From NCBI RefSeq assembly GCF_016598475.1, contig NZ_JAEMUX010000028.1, forward strand, positions 1 to 64,000: 64,000 nt of DNA, written 5' to 3'. The stretch is from Streptomyces adelaidensis. GTDB lineage: Bacteria > Actinomycetota > Actinomycetes > Streptomycetales > Streptomycetaceae. A program made the translations under genes and the position numbers. The notes under the pieces are model-generated. The model was not told the origin of the DNA. It was given only the letters and a program-made list of their open reading frames with translations, and did no database searches. This document shows, in pieces, positions 23,872-31,336 of the stretch (its first letter is position 1; the number at the start of each line of letters is the position of its first letter).

Positions 23872-24861
23872 TCAGACGCTGACGCCCTTCGACCGCAGGT
23901 ATGCCAGCGGGTCGATGTCCGAGCCGTAGTCGGGGGTCGTGCGGATCTCGAAGTGGAGGTGCGGTCCGGTGACATTGCCGGTCGCGCCGGAGAGGCCGAT
24001 CTGCTGGCCCCCGCTCACGGACTGGCCCGCGGAGACGGAGATCGACGACAGGTGGGCGTACTGGGCGTAGTAGCCGTCGGCGAGCTTGATGACGACCTGG
24101 TTGCCGTACGCGCCGCCCCAGCCGGCGGAGACGACGGTGCCCGCGCCCACGGCCTTGAGGGTCGTGCCGGTCGGGGCCACGAAGTCGACGCCGGTGTGGT
24201 AACCGCTGGACCACATGCTGCCGGCGGTCTTGTACGCGGTGCCGACGCTGGCTCCCTGTATGGGCAGGGCGAAGCCTGAGCCGCTGGACTCCGAGGACTG
24301 GCCGGTCGACGTGGAGGTCGACGCCTGGGTGTCCGTCGACTCCTTGGTCTCCTCTGCCGAGGACTCGGAGGACTTCGACGACTGCGACGACTGGGTCTTC
24401 GTCGACGACTCCGGCGTGGCGCTCGACGCGGCCTTGCCGCCGATGGTGAGCCGGAGCCCCGGGTGGATGAGCGACGGGTCGGTGCCGATCGCCGCGCGGT
24501 TGTCCGAGTAGAGCTGCTTCCAGCCGCCCTCGACGTCCTGCTCGTCCGCGATCTTCGAGAGGTAGTCGCCGACCTTCACCGAGTAGGTCTCGGTCGCCGC
24601 CTTCTTGGTGGCGGTCTTCTCCGCCTGAGCAGCCTTCTCGGCCTGCTCGATCCGCGCGCCCGCCTGGGCCGCGGCCTTGTCGGCGGCGACCGCGACGGTC
24701 TTCTCGGAAACACCGGAAACGGCCGCGGTGGGCGTCGCGGCATGGGCGCCCGCGGCGCCGATCAGCGGCAGCGCGAGCGCCGCGCCACCGGTTCCCGCGG
24801 CAGCGATCGAGCGGGTGAAACGCTGGGACTTCGGACGGCGGTGCTTACCCTTCGCGGGCAT
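23872..24861 (-). CDS. Secreted LysM-M23 peptidoglycan endopeptidase
   Basis: The 329-residue enzyme has a basic N-terminus and hydrophobic signal (SIAAAGTGGAALALPLIG, cleavage near AHA). An Ala/Lys-rich helix, a LysM peptidoglycan-binding domain (YSVKVGDYLSKIADEQ through LIHPGLRLTIGG), a Ser/Thr/Gln-rich linker and a C-terminal M23 (lysostaphin-type) domain follow. The zinc ligands are visible in GYHTGVDFVAPTG and GPHLHFEIR. The ATG at 24861 follows GAGAGGA; a longer frame to 24936 would run into the riboswitch. Control is by a c-di-AMP riboswitch in the 5' leader, as for other Streptomyces cell-wall hydrolases. Confidence 0.93.
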   Translation of the reverse strand: MPAKGKHRRPKSQRFTRSIAAAGTGGAALALPLIGAAGAHAATPTAAVSGVSEKTVAVAADKAAAQAGARIEQAEKAAQAEKTATKKAATETYSVKVGDYLSKIADEQDVEGGWKQLYSDNRAAIGTDPSLIHPGLRLTIGGKAASSATPESSTKTQSSQSSKSSESSAEETKESTDTQASTSTSTGQSSESSGSGFALPIQGASVGTAYKTAGSMWSSGYHTGVDFVAPTGTTLKAVGAGTVVSAGWGGAYGNQVVIKLADGYYAQYAHLSSISVSAGQSVSGGQQIGLSGATGNVTGPHLHFEIRTTPDYGSDIDPLAYLRSKGVSV

Positions 24862-24878
24862 GGGCGAATTCCTCTCCG

Positions 24879-25050
24879 GCGCCTGCGAGGTGAGCTGTCG
24901 GGTGCGGACTGGAGATGCCCGGCCGTGCTTGCGCACAGCTTTACCCCTAGCCGTTCCGGAGACCGGAACAGGCGGTAATACCTGTGGGTCCCCCGCTCCT
25001 GCCGTGGATCAGGTCGGTACGCGGCTCCGGTCGGCGGCAGGATTGGGCGT
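24879..25050 (-). promoter_or_regulatory. c-di-AMP riboswitch (ydaO/yuaA type)
   Basis: The minus-strand leader of the M23 peptidase gene ends with GACAGCTCACCTCGCAGG, the highly conserved 3' signature of ydaO-type riboswitches. GGGGGACCCACAGG and CTAGGGGTAAAGC elements lie upstream, and CAATCCTGCCGCCG at the 5' side. It ends about 18 nt before the start codon. c-di-AMP binding is expected to turn the gene off (established for the class). Exact 5' boundary is approximate. Confidence 0.85.
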
Positions 25051-25084
25051 CCGTCCGGATTGACGCAGAACGTAAGCGACTTGT

Positions 25085-25119
25085 GCCCACAGAAACAACC
25101 ATTGGGATTTCCTGTGGGC
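25085..25119 (-). terminator. Possible terminator of the alpha-galactosidase gene
   Basis: GCCCACAG (25085-25092) pairs with CTGTGGGC (25112-25119) around a 19-nt loop, downstream of the galactosidase stop and just before the riboswitch. There is no T tract. It might instead belong to the 5' leader of the peptidase RNA. Confidence 0.3.
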
Positions 25120-25326
25120 CTTCCTCCCTGATCCTTACCTTAATCCACGATCACTCTCCGTAAATGACCGGCCTTAACGCGTTCCAACCGCCCTGGAAAC
25201 ACGCGCGAATTACGTGAGCATGACGGCAACAGACCGTCACGACTATGACGCTGCTCACGCACCTAAGACCCAGTAGGCTTTATTTCCGGGCCAGTTGGAA
25301 TTACGGCTTCATTTCGGACAAATCCC

Positions 25327-27399
25327 TCAAGTGCGACGCAGGCGGATAACCGTCGCATCGAGGTCACCGCGCAGCCCCGTCGGCAACCCGTGATGCAACA
25401 ACACGGCACCTCGGTACACTTCGCCCGTTTCGCGGCATTCGTAGGCTTCTGCCGGGTCGAGGCCGCGCAAGCGGATCGGGGCGAGCGGCTCGCCGTAGTG
25501 CTGGGCCTGGAGCCAGGCGAGGAGGACGACCTCGTCCCCGTGGACGTACTGCACGGCGCTCAGCCCGCCCGTCGGCGGTCGCAGCCGGTAGAGGTCGCCG
25601 CGCTGCACGACCGGCCGGATCTCCTTGTACAGCTCCACCCAGTCCCGCGCCTCGGCCAGCTCCTCCTCGCTCCACTCGGTGAGGTCGCCGCCGACGCCGA
25701 GCACGCCCGCCATGGCGCTGACGAAGCGGAAGCGCAGCGAGCTGGCCCGGCCGTTGAGCTGGTTGTTCGGGCTGTCGGTGACCCACGCGGCCATGGCCCG
25801 GGCCGGGTGGATCTGACTGAAGCCGTGCTGGATGGCGAGCCGGTCGAGCGGGTCGGTGTTGTCGGAGGTCCACACCTGGTCCGTCCGCGCCATCACCCCG
25901 AGGTCGATACGGCCACCCCCGCCCGAGCACGACTCGAACGCCACCCCCGGGTGCGCGGCCCGCACCCGGTCCAGCAGGGCGTAGAAGGCGTGCGTGTGCT
26001 CGACCCACAGCTTCTGCGGATACGGCTCGCCGGGCCAGCCGGCATCGGTGAAGCAGCGGTTGAAGTCCCACTTCACATAGTCGATGGGCGCACTGGAGAG
26101 CAGCGCGTCCAGCTGCTCCCAGAGGTATTCCTGGACGTCCTCGCGCGCGAGATTGAGTACGAGCTGATTGCGCAGCTCCGTCCGCTTTCGTCCCGGTTGG
26201 AACTGTGCCCAGTCGGGGTGCGCCCGGTACAGCTCGCTGTCGGGGTTGACCATCTCGGGCTCGACCCAGATGCCGAACTGCATCCCGAGGGCGTGCACAT
26301 AGTCGGCGAGCGGCTTCAGGCCCTTCGGGAAGCGGTCCGGGTTGGGGGTCCAGTCGCCGAGCCCGGCGCGGTCGCTGGTGCGCGCCCCGAACCAGCCGTC
26401 GTCCACCACGAACAGCTCGACCCCGATGGCCGCCGCCCGCCGCGCGAGCGTCCCCTGCTGCTCCTCGGAGATGTCGAACTCGGTGGCCTCCCAGGAGTTG
26501 AAGAGCACCGGCCGGTCCTGGTCCGCGTCCGGGATGACGTACGCCCGCTGGTACGTGTGCCAGGCGCGGCTCGCCCCGCCGAAGCCGCCGTCGTGCCACA
26601 GGCCGGCGAAGACGGGCGTGGTGAACGACCCGCCCGGCTCCAGGCGCAGCAGACCGGACTCGTCGTATCCGGCACCGCCGGTGATCTGCACACGCGCGTC
26701 GGGGAGTTGGGCCACCGCGATGCGCCAGGACCCCGACCAGCCGAGCGCGCAGCCGTAGACCTCGCCGCGCTCCTCGGTCGCGTCGGTGTCGAGGGCGACC
26801 CACGGCAGGTGCTGGTGCCCGGTGTGTCCGCGCCGGCTGCCGATGACCTTCTCGCCGTAGGTGAGGTCTCCGCGCACGAGCCGGGACTCGGCCGCCCACC
26901 GTCCGTGCAGCTGGGACAGCCGCCAGTTCTCGTCACGCGGCGGCAGGGTCCAGGTCGCCGAGTCGGCCCGCAGCAGCTCCACTGCCGGACCTTCGTTGGC
27001 CAGGGTCACCCAGCGCTCGATCACGTCGTCACGCATCCGGTAGTGCAGCGTGATCCCGAGTCCGTCGTCGGAGAACCGCAGCCGCAGCTCGTCGCCGTCG
27101 GCCTCGTACGCCTGGAACGTCCACTCGGTGCCGCGCCGCTGATCCGTGTGCACGGAGAGGGCGGGACGGGTGAAGCGGGGGCCGCCCTCGACGGGGTACT
27201 CCTCGTGTCCGTCGACCGGGGCCTCGAACGGCCAGTACGGCAGCTGCTGCCGGGCGGCCAGCTCCTCGGCGTCGGCGAGGGCGATCCGGGGGCCCCAGTG
27301 CAGGTGCAGCAGCTCGTCGTCCTCCGTGAGCCGCAGGGCGTAACTGCTCCTGGGCCCCGTGAGAAGCCAGGTCCGGCCGTCTGCTCCGATTTCCAACAT
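25327..27399 (-). CDS. Alpha-galactosidase (GH36)
   Basis: This 690-residue GH36 enzyme has an N-terminal beta-supersandwich (to about 290), a catalytic barrel starting LFNSWEATEFD, and a C-terminal beta domain. The nucleophile lies in YVKWDFNR (Asp about 445). The acid/base region is SDNTDPLDR (about 512-520), and CSGGGGRIDLG contributes the substrate pocket. There is no signal peptide, so it acts inside the cell on imported galactosides such as raffinose-type sugars. The ATG at 27399 is taken; a TTG directly before it (27402) is possible. It is transcribed divergently from the phosphatase gene. Two DnaA boxes lie in the shared upstream region. Confidence 0.93.
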   Translation of the reverse strand: MLEIGADGRTWLLTGPRSSYALRLTEDDELLHLHWGPRIALADAEELAARQQLPYWPFEAPVDGHEEYPVEGGPRFTRPALSVHTDQRRGTEWTFQAYEADGDELRLRFSDDGLGITLHYRMRDDVIERWVTLANEGPAVELLRADSATWTLPPRDENWRLSQLHGRWAAESRLVRGDLTYGEKVIGSRRGHTGHQHLPWVALDTDATEERGEVYGCALGWSGSWRIAVAQLPDARVQITGGAGYDESGLLRLEPGGSFTTPVFAGLWHDGGFGGASRAWHTYQRAYVIPDADQDRPVLFNSWEATEFDISEEQQGTLARRAAAIGVELFVVDDGWFGARTSDRAGLGDWTPNPDRFPKGLKPLADYVHALGMQFGIWVEPEMVNPDSELYRAHPDWAQFQPGRKRTELRNQLVLNLAREDVQEYLWEQLDALLSSAPIDYVKWDFNRCFTDAGWPGEPYPQKLWVEHTHAFYALLDRVRAAHPGVAFESCSGGGGRIDLGVMARTDQVWTSDNTDPLDRLAIQHGFSQIHPARAMAAWVTDSPNNQLNGRASSLRFRFVSAMAGVLGVGGDLTEWSEEELAEARDWVELYKEIRPVVQRGDLYRLRPPTGGLSAVQYVHGDEVVLLAWLQAQHYGEPLAPIRLRGLDPAEAYECRETGEVYRGAVLLHHGLPTGLRGDLDATVIRLRRT

Positions 27400-27470
27400 C
27401 AAGACCCCACAGATTCGAACAGGTGCGATCGGGCTTCAACATCATCGCAGGTCGCCGAGGACGCGCGGCG

Positions 27471-27520
27471 GCGCCTGTGGACAACTGCCGGCGGGCCTGT
27501 CACAGCGCCTGTGGACAACT
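27471..27520. repeat. Two perfect DnaA boxes in a 16-bp direct repeat
   Basis: GCGCCTGTGGACAACT occurs at 27471-27486 and again at 27505-27520. Each copy holds TGTGGACAA, the complement of the Streptomyces DnaA box TTGTCCACA. The period is 34 bp. The pair lies between divergently transcribed genes, far from any replication gene seen here. Confidence 0.7.
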
Positions 27521-27630
27521 CATTGCCGTACTCAGCCATGTCGTATGGTCGAGGGCGCGCCTCGGTGTGGAGTGTGTCGGGTGCGCGCCCGTCGACGATC
27601 GGCGCCGACGGCCGGATGGGAGGAGCCCCA

Positions 27631-28428
27631 GTGACGCAGCAGATCCCGTCGACCGAGCCCGAGCTGACCGGAGTGCGCAACTTCCGCGATGTGGGCGGTC
27701 TGCCGACCGTGGACGGCCGTCGGGTGCGCCACGGGGTGCTGTTCCGCAGCGGCCACCTCGCGCACGCGACAGACGAGGACAGCGCGTTCCTGACCTCCCT
27801 CGGCCTGCACACGGTCTTCGACTTCCGCAACACGGCCGATCAGAAGCTGGAGGGCCCGGACGTCGAGCTCCCCGGCGTCCGCAATGTGAACCTGCCGCTG
27901 AGCGACCCCGCGGACGGCGCCGAGTTCTGGAAGATGGTCCGCGACGGCGACCTGGACCAGCTGCGCGCACTGCTCGACGACGGCAAGGCGGCCGGCCGGA
28001 TGATCGCCTCCTACCGCACGATCATCAAGCACCGCACACCCGAGCACTCCCAGGTGCTGCACGCGCTGGCCGAGGAGAGCGTGCCCGCCCTGATGCACTG
28101 CGCGGCGGGCAAGGACCGCGCGGGCCTGTCCATAGCGGTCACCCTCCTCGCCCTCGGCGTCGAGCGCGAGGCCATCGTGGCCGACTACCTGGAGTCGAAC
28201 GCCAAGCACCGCCGCTACAAGGTGAGCCGCAGCAGCACCTCCGCGAGCGCCTACTCCCCGGAGGTCATGGAGCTGCTGAGCCCGCTCTTCGACGCCCGTG
28301 CCGAGTACCTCCAGGCGGCCTTCGACACGGTCGAGGAGACCTGGGGCGATGTGGACACATATCTGGAGCAGGGCCTGAAGCTGACCCCGGCGACCCGGCA
28401 CCTGCTGCGCGAGCGCCTGCTCGACTAG
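27631..28428 (+). CDS. Tyrosine-protein phosphatase
   Basis: This 265-residue phosphatase of the bacterial tyrosine/serine-phosphatase (PtpB/Y_phosphatase3) type starts with GVRNFRDVGGLPTVDGRRVRHGVLFRSG, typical of the family. It carries the CX5R loop HCAAGKDRAG with catalytic Cys at about residue 155. A C-terminal helical lid follows. The GTG at 27631 is chosen because GGGAGGAG lies 5 nt upstream; frames extending further upstream are shadows of the divergent galactosidase. The substrate is unknown: a phosphoprotein or phosphoinositide. Confidence 0.9.
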   Translation: MTQQIPSTEPELTGVRNFRDVGGLPTVDGRRVRHGVLFRSGHLAHATDEDSAFLTSLGLHTVFDFRNTADQKLEGPDVELPGVRNVNLPLSDPADGAEFWKMVRDGDLDQLRALLDDGKAAGRMIASYRTIIKHRTPEHSQVLHALAEESVPALMHCAAGKDRAGLSIAVTLLALGVEREAIVADYLESNAKHRRYKVSRSSTSASAYSPEVMELLSPLFDARAEYLQAAFDTVEETWGDVDTYLEQGLKLTPATRHLLRERLLD

Positions 28429-28539
28429 GCGGGCCCTCCCACGTCCTCCCGGATCCTCTTGGGCCGGGCCCTCCCAGCGGTCCCAGCCTGACGGGAAAGT
28501 GGCTGGCCCACGGAGCTCGGCCTGTGCTTCCATCCTGCG

Positions 28540-29085
28540 GTGAAGATCCAGAACACCGCGATGTCCGGTGGAAGCGCGGCCCCGTATGTCCGGCCCCGGA
28601 CCGATCACGACCTCGGTGACTGTGTCCGGGTGCTCGCGGAGGTCCATGAGCGCGACGGCTATCCGGTGAACTGGCCCGACCACCCCGACGAATGGCTGGC
28701 CCAGCGCTCACTCGTCGCCACCTGGGTGGCCGAGCTGGACGCCCGGATCGTCGGTCAAGTGGGCCTGTCCCGCAGTGCCGAGGGGGACGCGGCACCCGGG
28801 CTGTGGAGCGCCCGCGCGGGTGTGGGCGTCGACCGGACCGCCGTGGTCAACCGGCTGTTCGTCGCACCGTCGGCCCGCGGCCGTGGGATCGGCGCGCTGC
28901 TGATGGGACGGGCGGTCGGGGAAGCGCGGGCTCGCGGCCTGCACCCGGTGCTCGACGTGGTCGCGTCCGACACCGCGGCGGCGGCGCTCTACGAACGGCT
29001 CGGCTGGCGACTGCTGGCCACGGTCGAGCAGCAGTGGAGCCCCGGCCAACGGGTGGCCGTCCGGTGCTACGCGGCAGCGGGCTGA
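28540..29085 (+). CDS. GNAT-family N-acetyltransferase
   Basis: The 181-residue protein shows the GNAT core: VVNRLFVAPSARGRGIGALLMGRAVGEARARGL (motif A) and SDTAAAALYERLGWRLLAT (motif B). The GTG at 28540 and the ATG at 28561 are both possible starts; neither has a strong ribosome-binding site. The gene stands alone, ending 9 bp before the convergent small-membrane-protein gene of the hopanoid operon. The acceptor substrate is not indicated. Confidence 0.85.
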   Translation: MKIQNTAMSGGSAAPYVRPRTDHDLGDCVRVLAEVHERDGYPVNWPDHPDEWLAQRSLVATWVAELDARIVGQVGLSRSAEGDAAPGLWSARAGVGVDRTAVVNRLFVAPSARGRGIGALLMGRAVGEARARGLHPVLDVVASDTAAAALYERLGWRLLATVEQQWSPGQRVAVRCYAAAG

Positions 29086-29094
29086 CCACACCGG

Positions 29095-29217
29095 CTACTG
29101 CCCGGCGCCCACCTCGAACAGCAGGTAGACGAAGGCCGCGAAGACATGGCCCACCACGAGGTAGATGATGAGCCGCACCCACAGGGCACGGGGAAACTTC
29201 TCTTCCAGGTTGCTCAT
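29095..29217 (-). CDS. Small single-span membrane protein (DUF6126-like)
   Basis: The 40-residue protein MSNLEEKFPRALWVRL has one transmembrane segment (IIYLVVGHVFAAFVYLLFEV). Its ATG overlaps the stop of the XRE/cupin gene (ATGA), so the two are made together. Small hydrophobic proteins of this kind follow the XRE gene at hopanoid loci of Streptomyces. The function is unknown; it could tether or modulate the regulator or hopanoid enzymes (inference). Confidence 0.8.
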   Translation of the reverse strand: MSNLEEKFPRALWVRLIIYLVVGHVFAAFVYLLFEVGAGQ

Positions 29218-29855
29218 GGGGCGTCTCCGGGGGTGATCGGCCCGAGGCACAGCGCGGCGGTCGGGCTCTGCAACAGGGTGTGGACGAACAGCAGGTCGGC
29301 GCCGTCCTGGTCGGCGGCGGCGATGCGGTGCGGGGTGAGCGAGTCGAAGTGCGCGCTGTCCCCGGGCGCGAGCAGATGCGCGGTGTCCCCGAGGCGCAGC
29401 CGCAGCCGCCCCTTCAGGACGTACAGCCACTCCTCGCCGGGGTGCACCCGCACGATGTCCCCCTGCGAGCCGTACGGAACATGGACGCGCAGCGCCTGCA
29501 TCCCGCGCCCGGGCGCGCCCGCCTGCCGGTACGTCCAGCCGCCGGCGCGGGTCGGCTCCATGTCGTCGGCGCGGAGCACGGCGTCCCGTTCGGCGACGGT
29601 CTCGCCGAGCAGCTCGGAGACGGTCGTGCCGTAGATACGGGCCAGTGCGAGCAGCATCGGCAGCGAGGGCTGCCGCCGCCCGGTCTCCAGCCGGGAGAGA
29701 TGGGCGGGCGACAGTCCGGCGGCACGGGCCGCGGCCTCCAGGGTGAGGGCGGCCCGGCGGCGCAGGGCCCGCAGCTGCGGGGCGACGGCGGGCAGCTCCG
29801 CTTCGGCGGCGGGCTCGGGAGGGTGCGTACCCTCGGAGGGGTTCATACCCTCCAT
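29214..29855 (-). CDS. XRE-family regulator with cupin domain (hopanoid locus)
   Basis: This 213-residue regulator has an N-terminal helix-turn-helix (LRALRRRAALTLEAAARAAGLSPAHLSRLETGRRQPS) and a C-terminal cupin (HPGEEWLYVLKGRLRLRLGD, LLAPGDSAHFDSLTPH). ATG codons at 29855 and 29846 are both possible starts; GGAGGG lies very close to the second. Two dyads immediately upstream (29867-29902) are its probable binding sites. It lies 71 bp behind hpnO at the end of the hopanoid operon and overlaps the small membrane protein gene. Confidence 0.87.
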   Translation of the reverse strand: MEGMNPSEGTHPPEPAAEAELPAVAPQLRALRRRAALTLEAAARAAGLSPAHLSRLETGRRQPSLPMLLALARIYGTTVSELLGETVAERDAVLRADDMEPTRAGGWTYRQAGAPGRGMQALRVHVPYGSQGDIVRVHPGEEWLYVLKGRLRLRLGDTAHLLAPGDSAHFDSLTPHRIAAADQDGADLLFVHTLLQSPTAALCLGPITPGDAP

Positions 29856-29866
29856 TCAGCCGGAGC

Positions 29867-29902
29867 TTTGCCTCTGCGGCAAATCTCTTGCCTCAGAGGC
29901 AA
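29867..29902. promoter_or_regulatory. Twin-dyad operator of the XRE/cupin gene
   Basis: TTTGCCTCTGCGGCAAA (29867-29883) and the perfect palindrome TTGCCTCAGAGGCAA (29888-29902) share TTGCC...GGCAA arms. Their centres are 20 bp apart, about two helical turns. They lie 12 bp upstream of the XRE start. Cooperative binding by the XRE protein is likely (inference). Confidence 0.72.
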
Positions 29903-29926
29903 ACCCGCCCTCCGGGCGAGCGTCGG

Positions 29927-31336
29927 TCAGCGATTGGCGACAGCCTGCTTCACGAGCGTCTTGCCGAAGTCCCACATCAGCCCGCCCCCGCTGTGCGCGT
30001 CGTCCATCACCTCGGTGAAGGCCTCGACGAACCGGTCGACCTCGCGCTCCCCGACGACCAGCGGCGGGATCAGCTTGATCACCTCCAGATGGTCGCCGGA
30101 GACCTGGGTGAGGATGCGGTGCCGTCGCAGCAGCGGTACGACGACCATCTGCGCGAAGAGTCCCTTGCGGGCCGCCTGGAGCATCGTCCAACGACCGCGC
30201 AGTTTCAGCGACCTGGGCCTGCCGAACTCGATACCGATCATCAGGCCCCGGCCGCGTACGTCGCTGAGCAGCTCGTACTTGTCGGCCATTGCCGCGAGCC
30301 GGGTCTTCAGCAGTTCCCCCGTGGCCCGGGCGTTCGCCACGATCTGCTCGTTCTCCATGACCGAGAGGACGGCGAGACCGGCGGCCATGGCCTGGGCGTT
30401 GGAGCCGAAGCTCGCCGAGTGGACGAGGACGCGGTCCATCGACGAGTAGACCTTCTTGAAGATCCACTCCTTGCCGAGGGTCGCGCTGACCGGGACATAG
30501 CCGCCGGAGAGCGCCTTCGCCACGCAGACCAGGTCCGGCTCCACGCCCTCCTCGTGCTGGTAGGCGTAGAAGTCCCCGGTCCGGCCGAGCCCGGTCTGCA
30601 CCTCGTCGACGATCAGCAGCGCCTTGTGCCCATGCAGCAGTTCCTGTGCGGCGCGCAGATATCCGGGCGGCGCCTCGTGCACGCCCTTGCCCTGGATGGG
30701 CTCGACGACGAGCGCGGCCACGTCGCCCTTCTTCAACTCCCTTGCCAGGGCGCCGAGATCGCCGAGCGGTACGGCCGTGTCGGGCAGCAGCGGTGCGAAG
30801 CCGTCCCGGAAGCCGTCCTCGCCGTTCACGGACAGCGAGCCGGTGGTGAGCCCGTGGAAGGCGTGGTCGCAGTACAGGACGCGCGGTCTGCCGGTGGCGT
30901 ACCGGGCGAACTTCAGGGCGGTCTCGACGGCTTCCGTACCGCTGTTGCCGAAGAACACCCGCTCCAGGTGCGGACTGTGGGTGAGCAGTTTCTCGGCGAG
31001 CAGGCCGGGCAGCGGCTGGCAGTCGAACCGGGTCAGGTCGGCGAGCTGGGCATCGAGCACGTCGTGCAGCGCCTTGCGGATCACGGGGTGGTGGCGGCCG
31101 AGGCCCATCACCCCGAATCCGGCGAGCATGTCCAGGTAGTCGTCGCCGTCCGTGTCCCAGAAGTACGCGCCCTCGGCCCGCTCGTAGACCTTGTCGAAGC
31201 CGATGGTGTGCAGCATGCGCGGGAGTTGGTGGTTGAGGTACCGGGCGTGGAGTTCGTAGCGCTCGGCGCCGCGCTCGGCCAGGAGTCTGCCGAGGTCGAA
31301 CTCCTCGGTGTCGGCTGCGCAGTCCGCGGTGGTCAT
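29927..31336 (-). CDS. hpnO: Aminotransferase class III, hopanoid-associated (HpnO-like)
   Basis: This PLP aminotransferase (469 residues) carries FFGNSGTEAVETALKFAR, DHAFHGLTTGSL, the PLP-contact LLIVDEVQTGLGRTG, and the Schiff-base lysine in CVAKALSGGYVPVSATLG. In hopanoid producers the HpnO enzyme installs the amino group that makes aminobacteriohopanetriol from a ribosyl-hopane-derived aldehyde. The ATG directly abuts the dxs stop. Position in the cluster is the main reason for HpnO rather than ornithine/acetylornithine aminotransferase. Confidence 0.87.
   Translation of the reverse strand: MTTADCAADTEEFDLGRLLAERGAERYELHARYLNHQLPRMLHTIGFDKVYERAEGAYFWDTDGDDYLDMLAGFGVMGLGRHHPVIRKALHDVLDAQLADLTRFDCQPLPGLLAEKLLTHSPHLERVFFGNSGTEAVETALKFARYATGRPRVLYCDHAFHGLTTGSLSVNGEDGFRDGFAPLLPDTAVPLGDLGALARELKKGDVAALVVEPIQGKGVHEAPPGYLRAAQELLHGHKALLIVDEVQTGLGRTGDFYAYQHEEGVEPDLVCVAKALSGGYVPVSATLGKEWIFKKVYSSMDRVLVHSASFGSNAQAMAAGLAVLSVMENEQIVANARATGELLKTRLAAMADKYELLSDVRGRGLMIGIEFGRPRSLKLRGRWTMLQAARKGLFAQMVVVPLLRRHRILTQVSGDHLEVIKLIPPLVVGEREVDRFVEAFTEVMDDAHSGGGLMWDFGKTLVKQAVANR

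Noticed and set aside
23320..24279. Plus-strand ORF of 319 codons over the M23 gene
   Set aside because: It is antisense to the peptidase for most of its length, has no ribosome-binding site and no recognisable domain. Only its first part is noted as a possible fragment.
25390..28428. Plus-strand open frame of 1012 codons opposite the alpha-galactosidase
   Set aside because: It is an antisense shadow created by high GC3. Only its end, from GTG 27631, is a real gene (the phosphatase), with a ribosome-binding site and CX5R motif.
28429..28539. Possible terminator after the tyrosine phosphatase gene
   Set aside because: Short GGGCC/GGCCC pairings only; no stem of convincing length.
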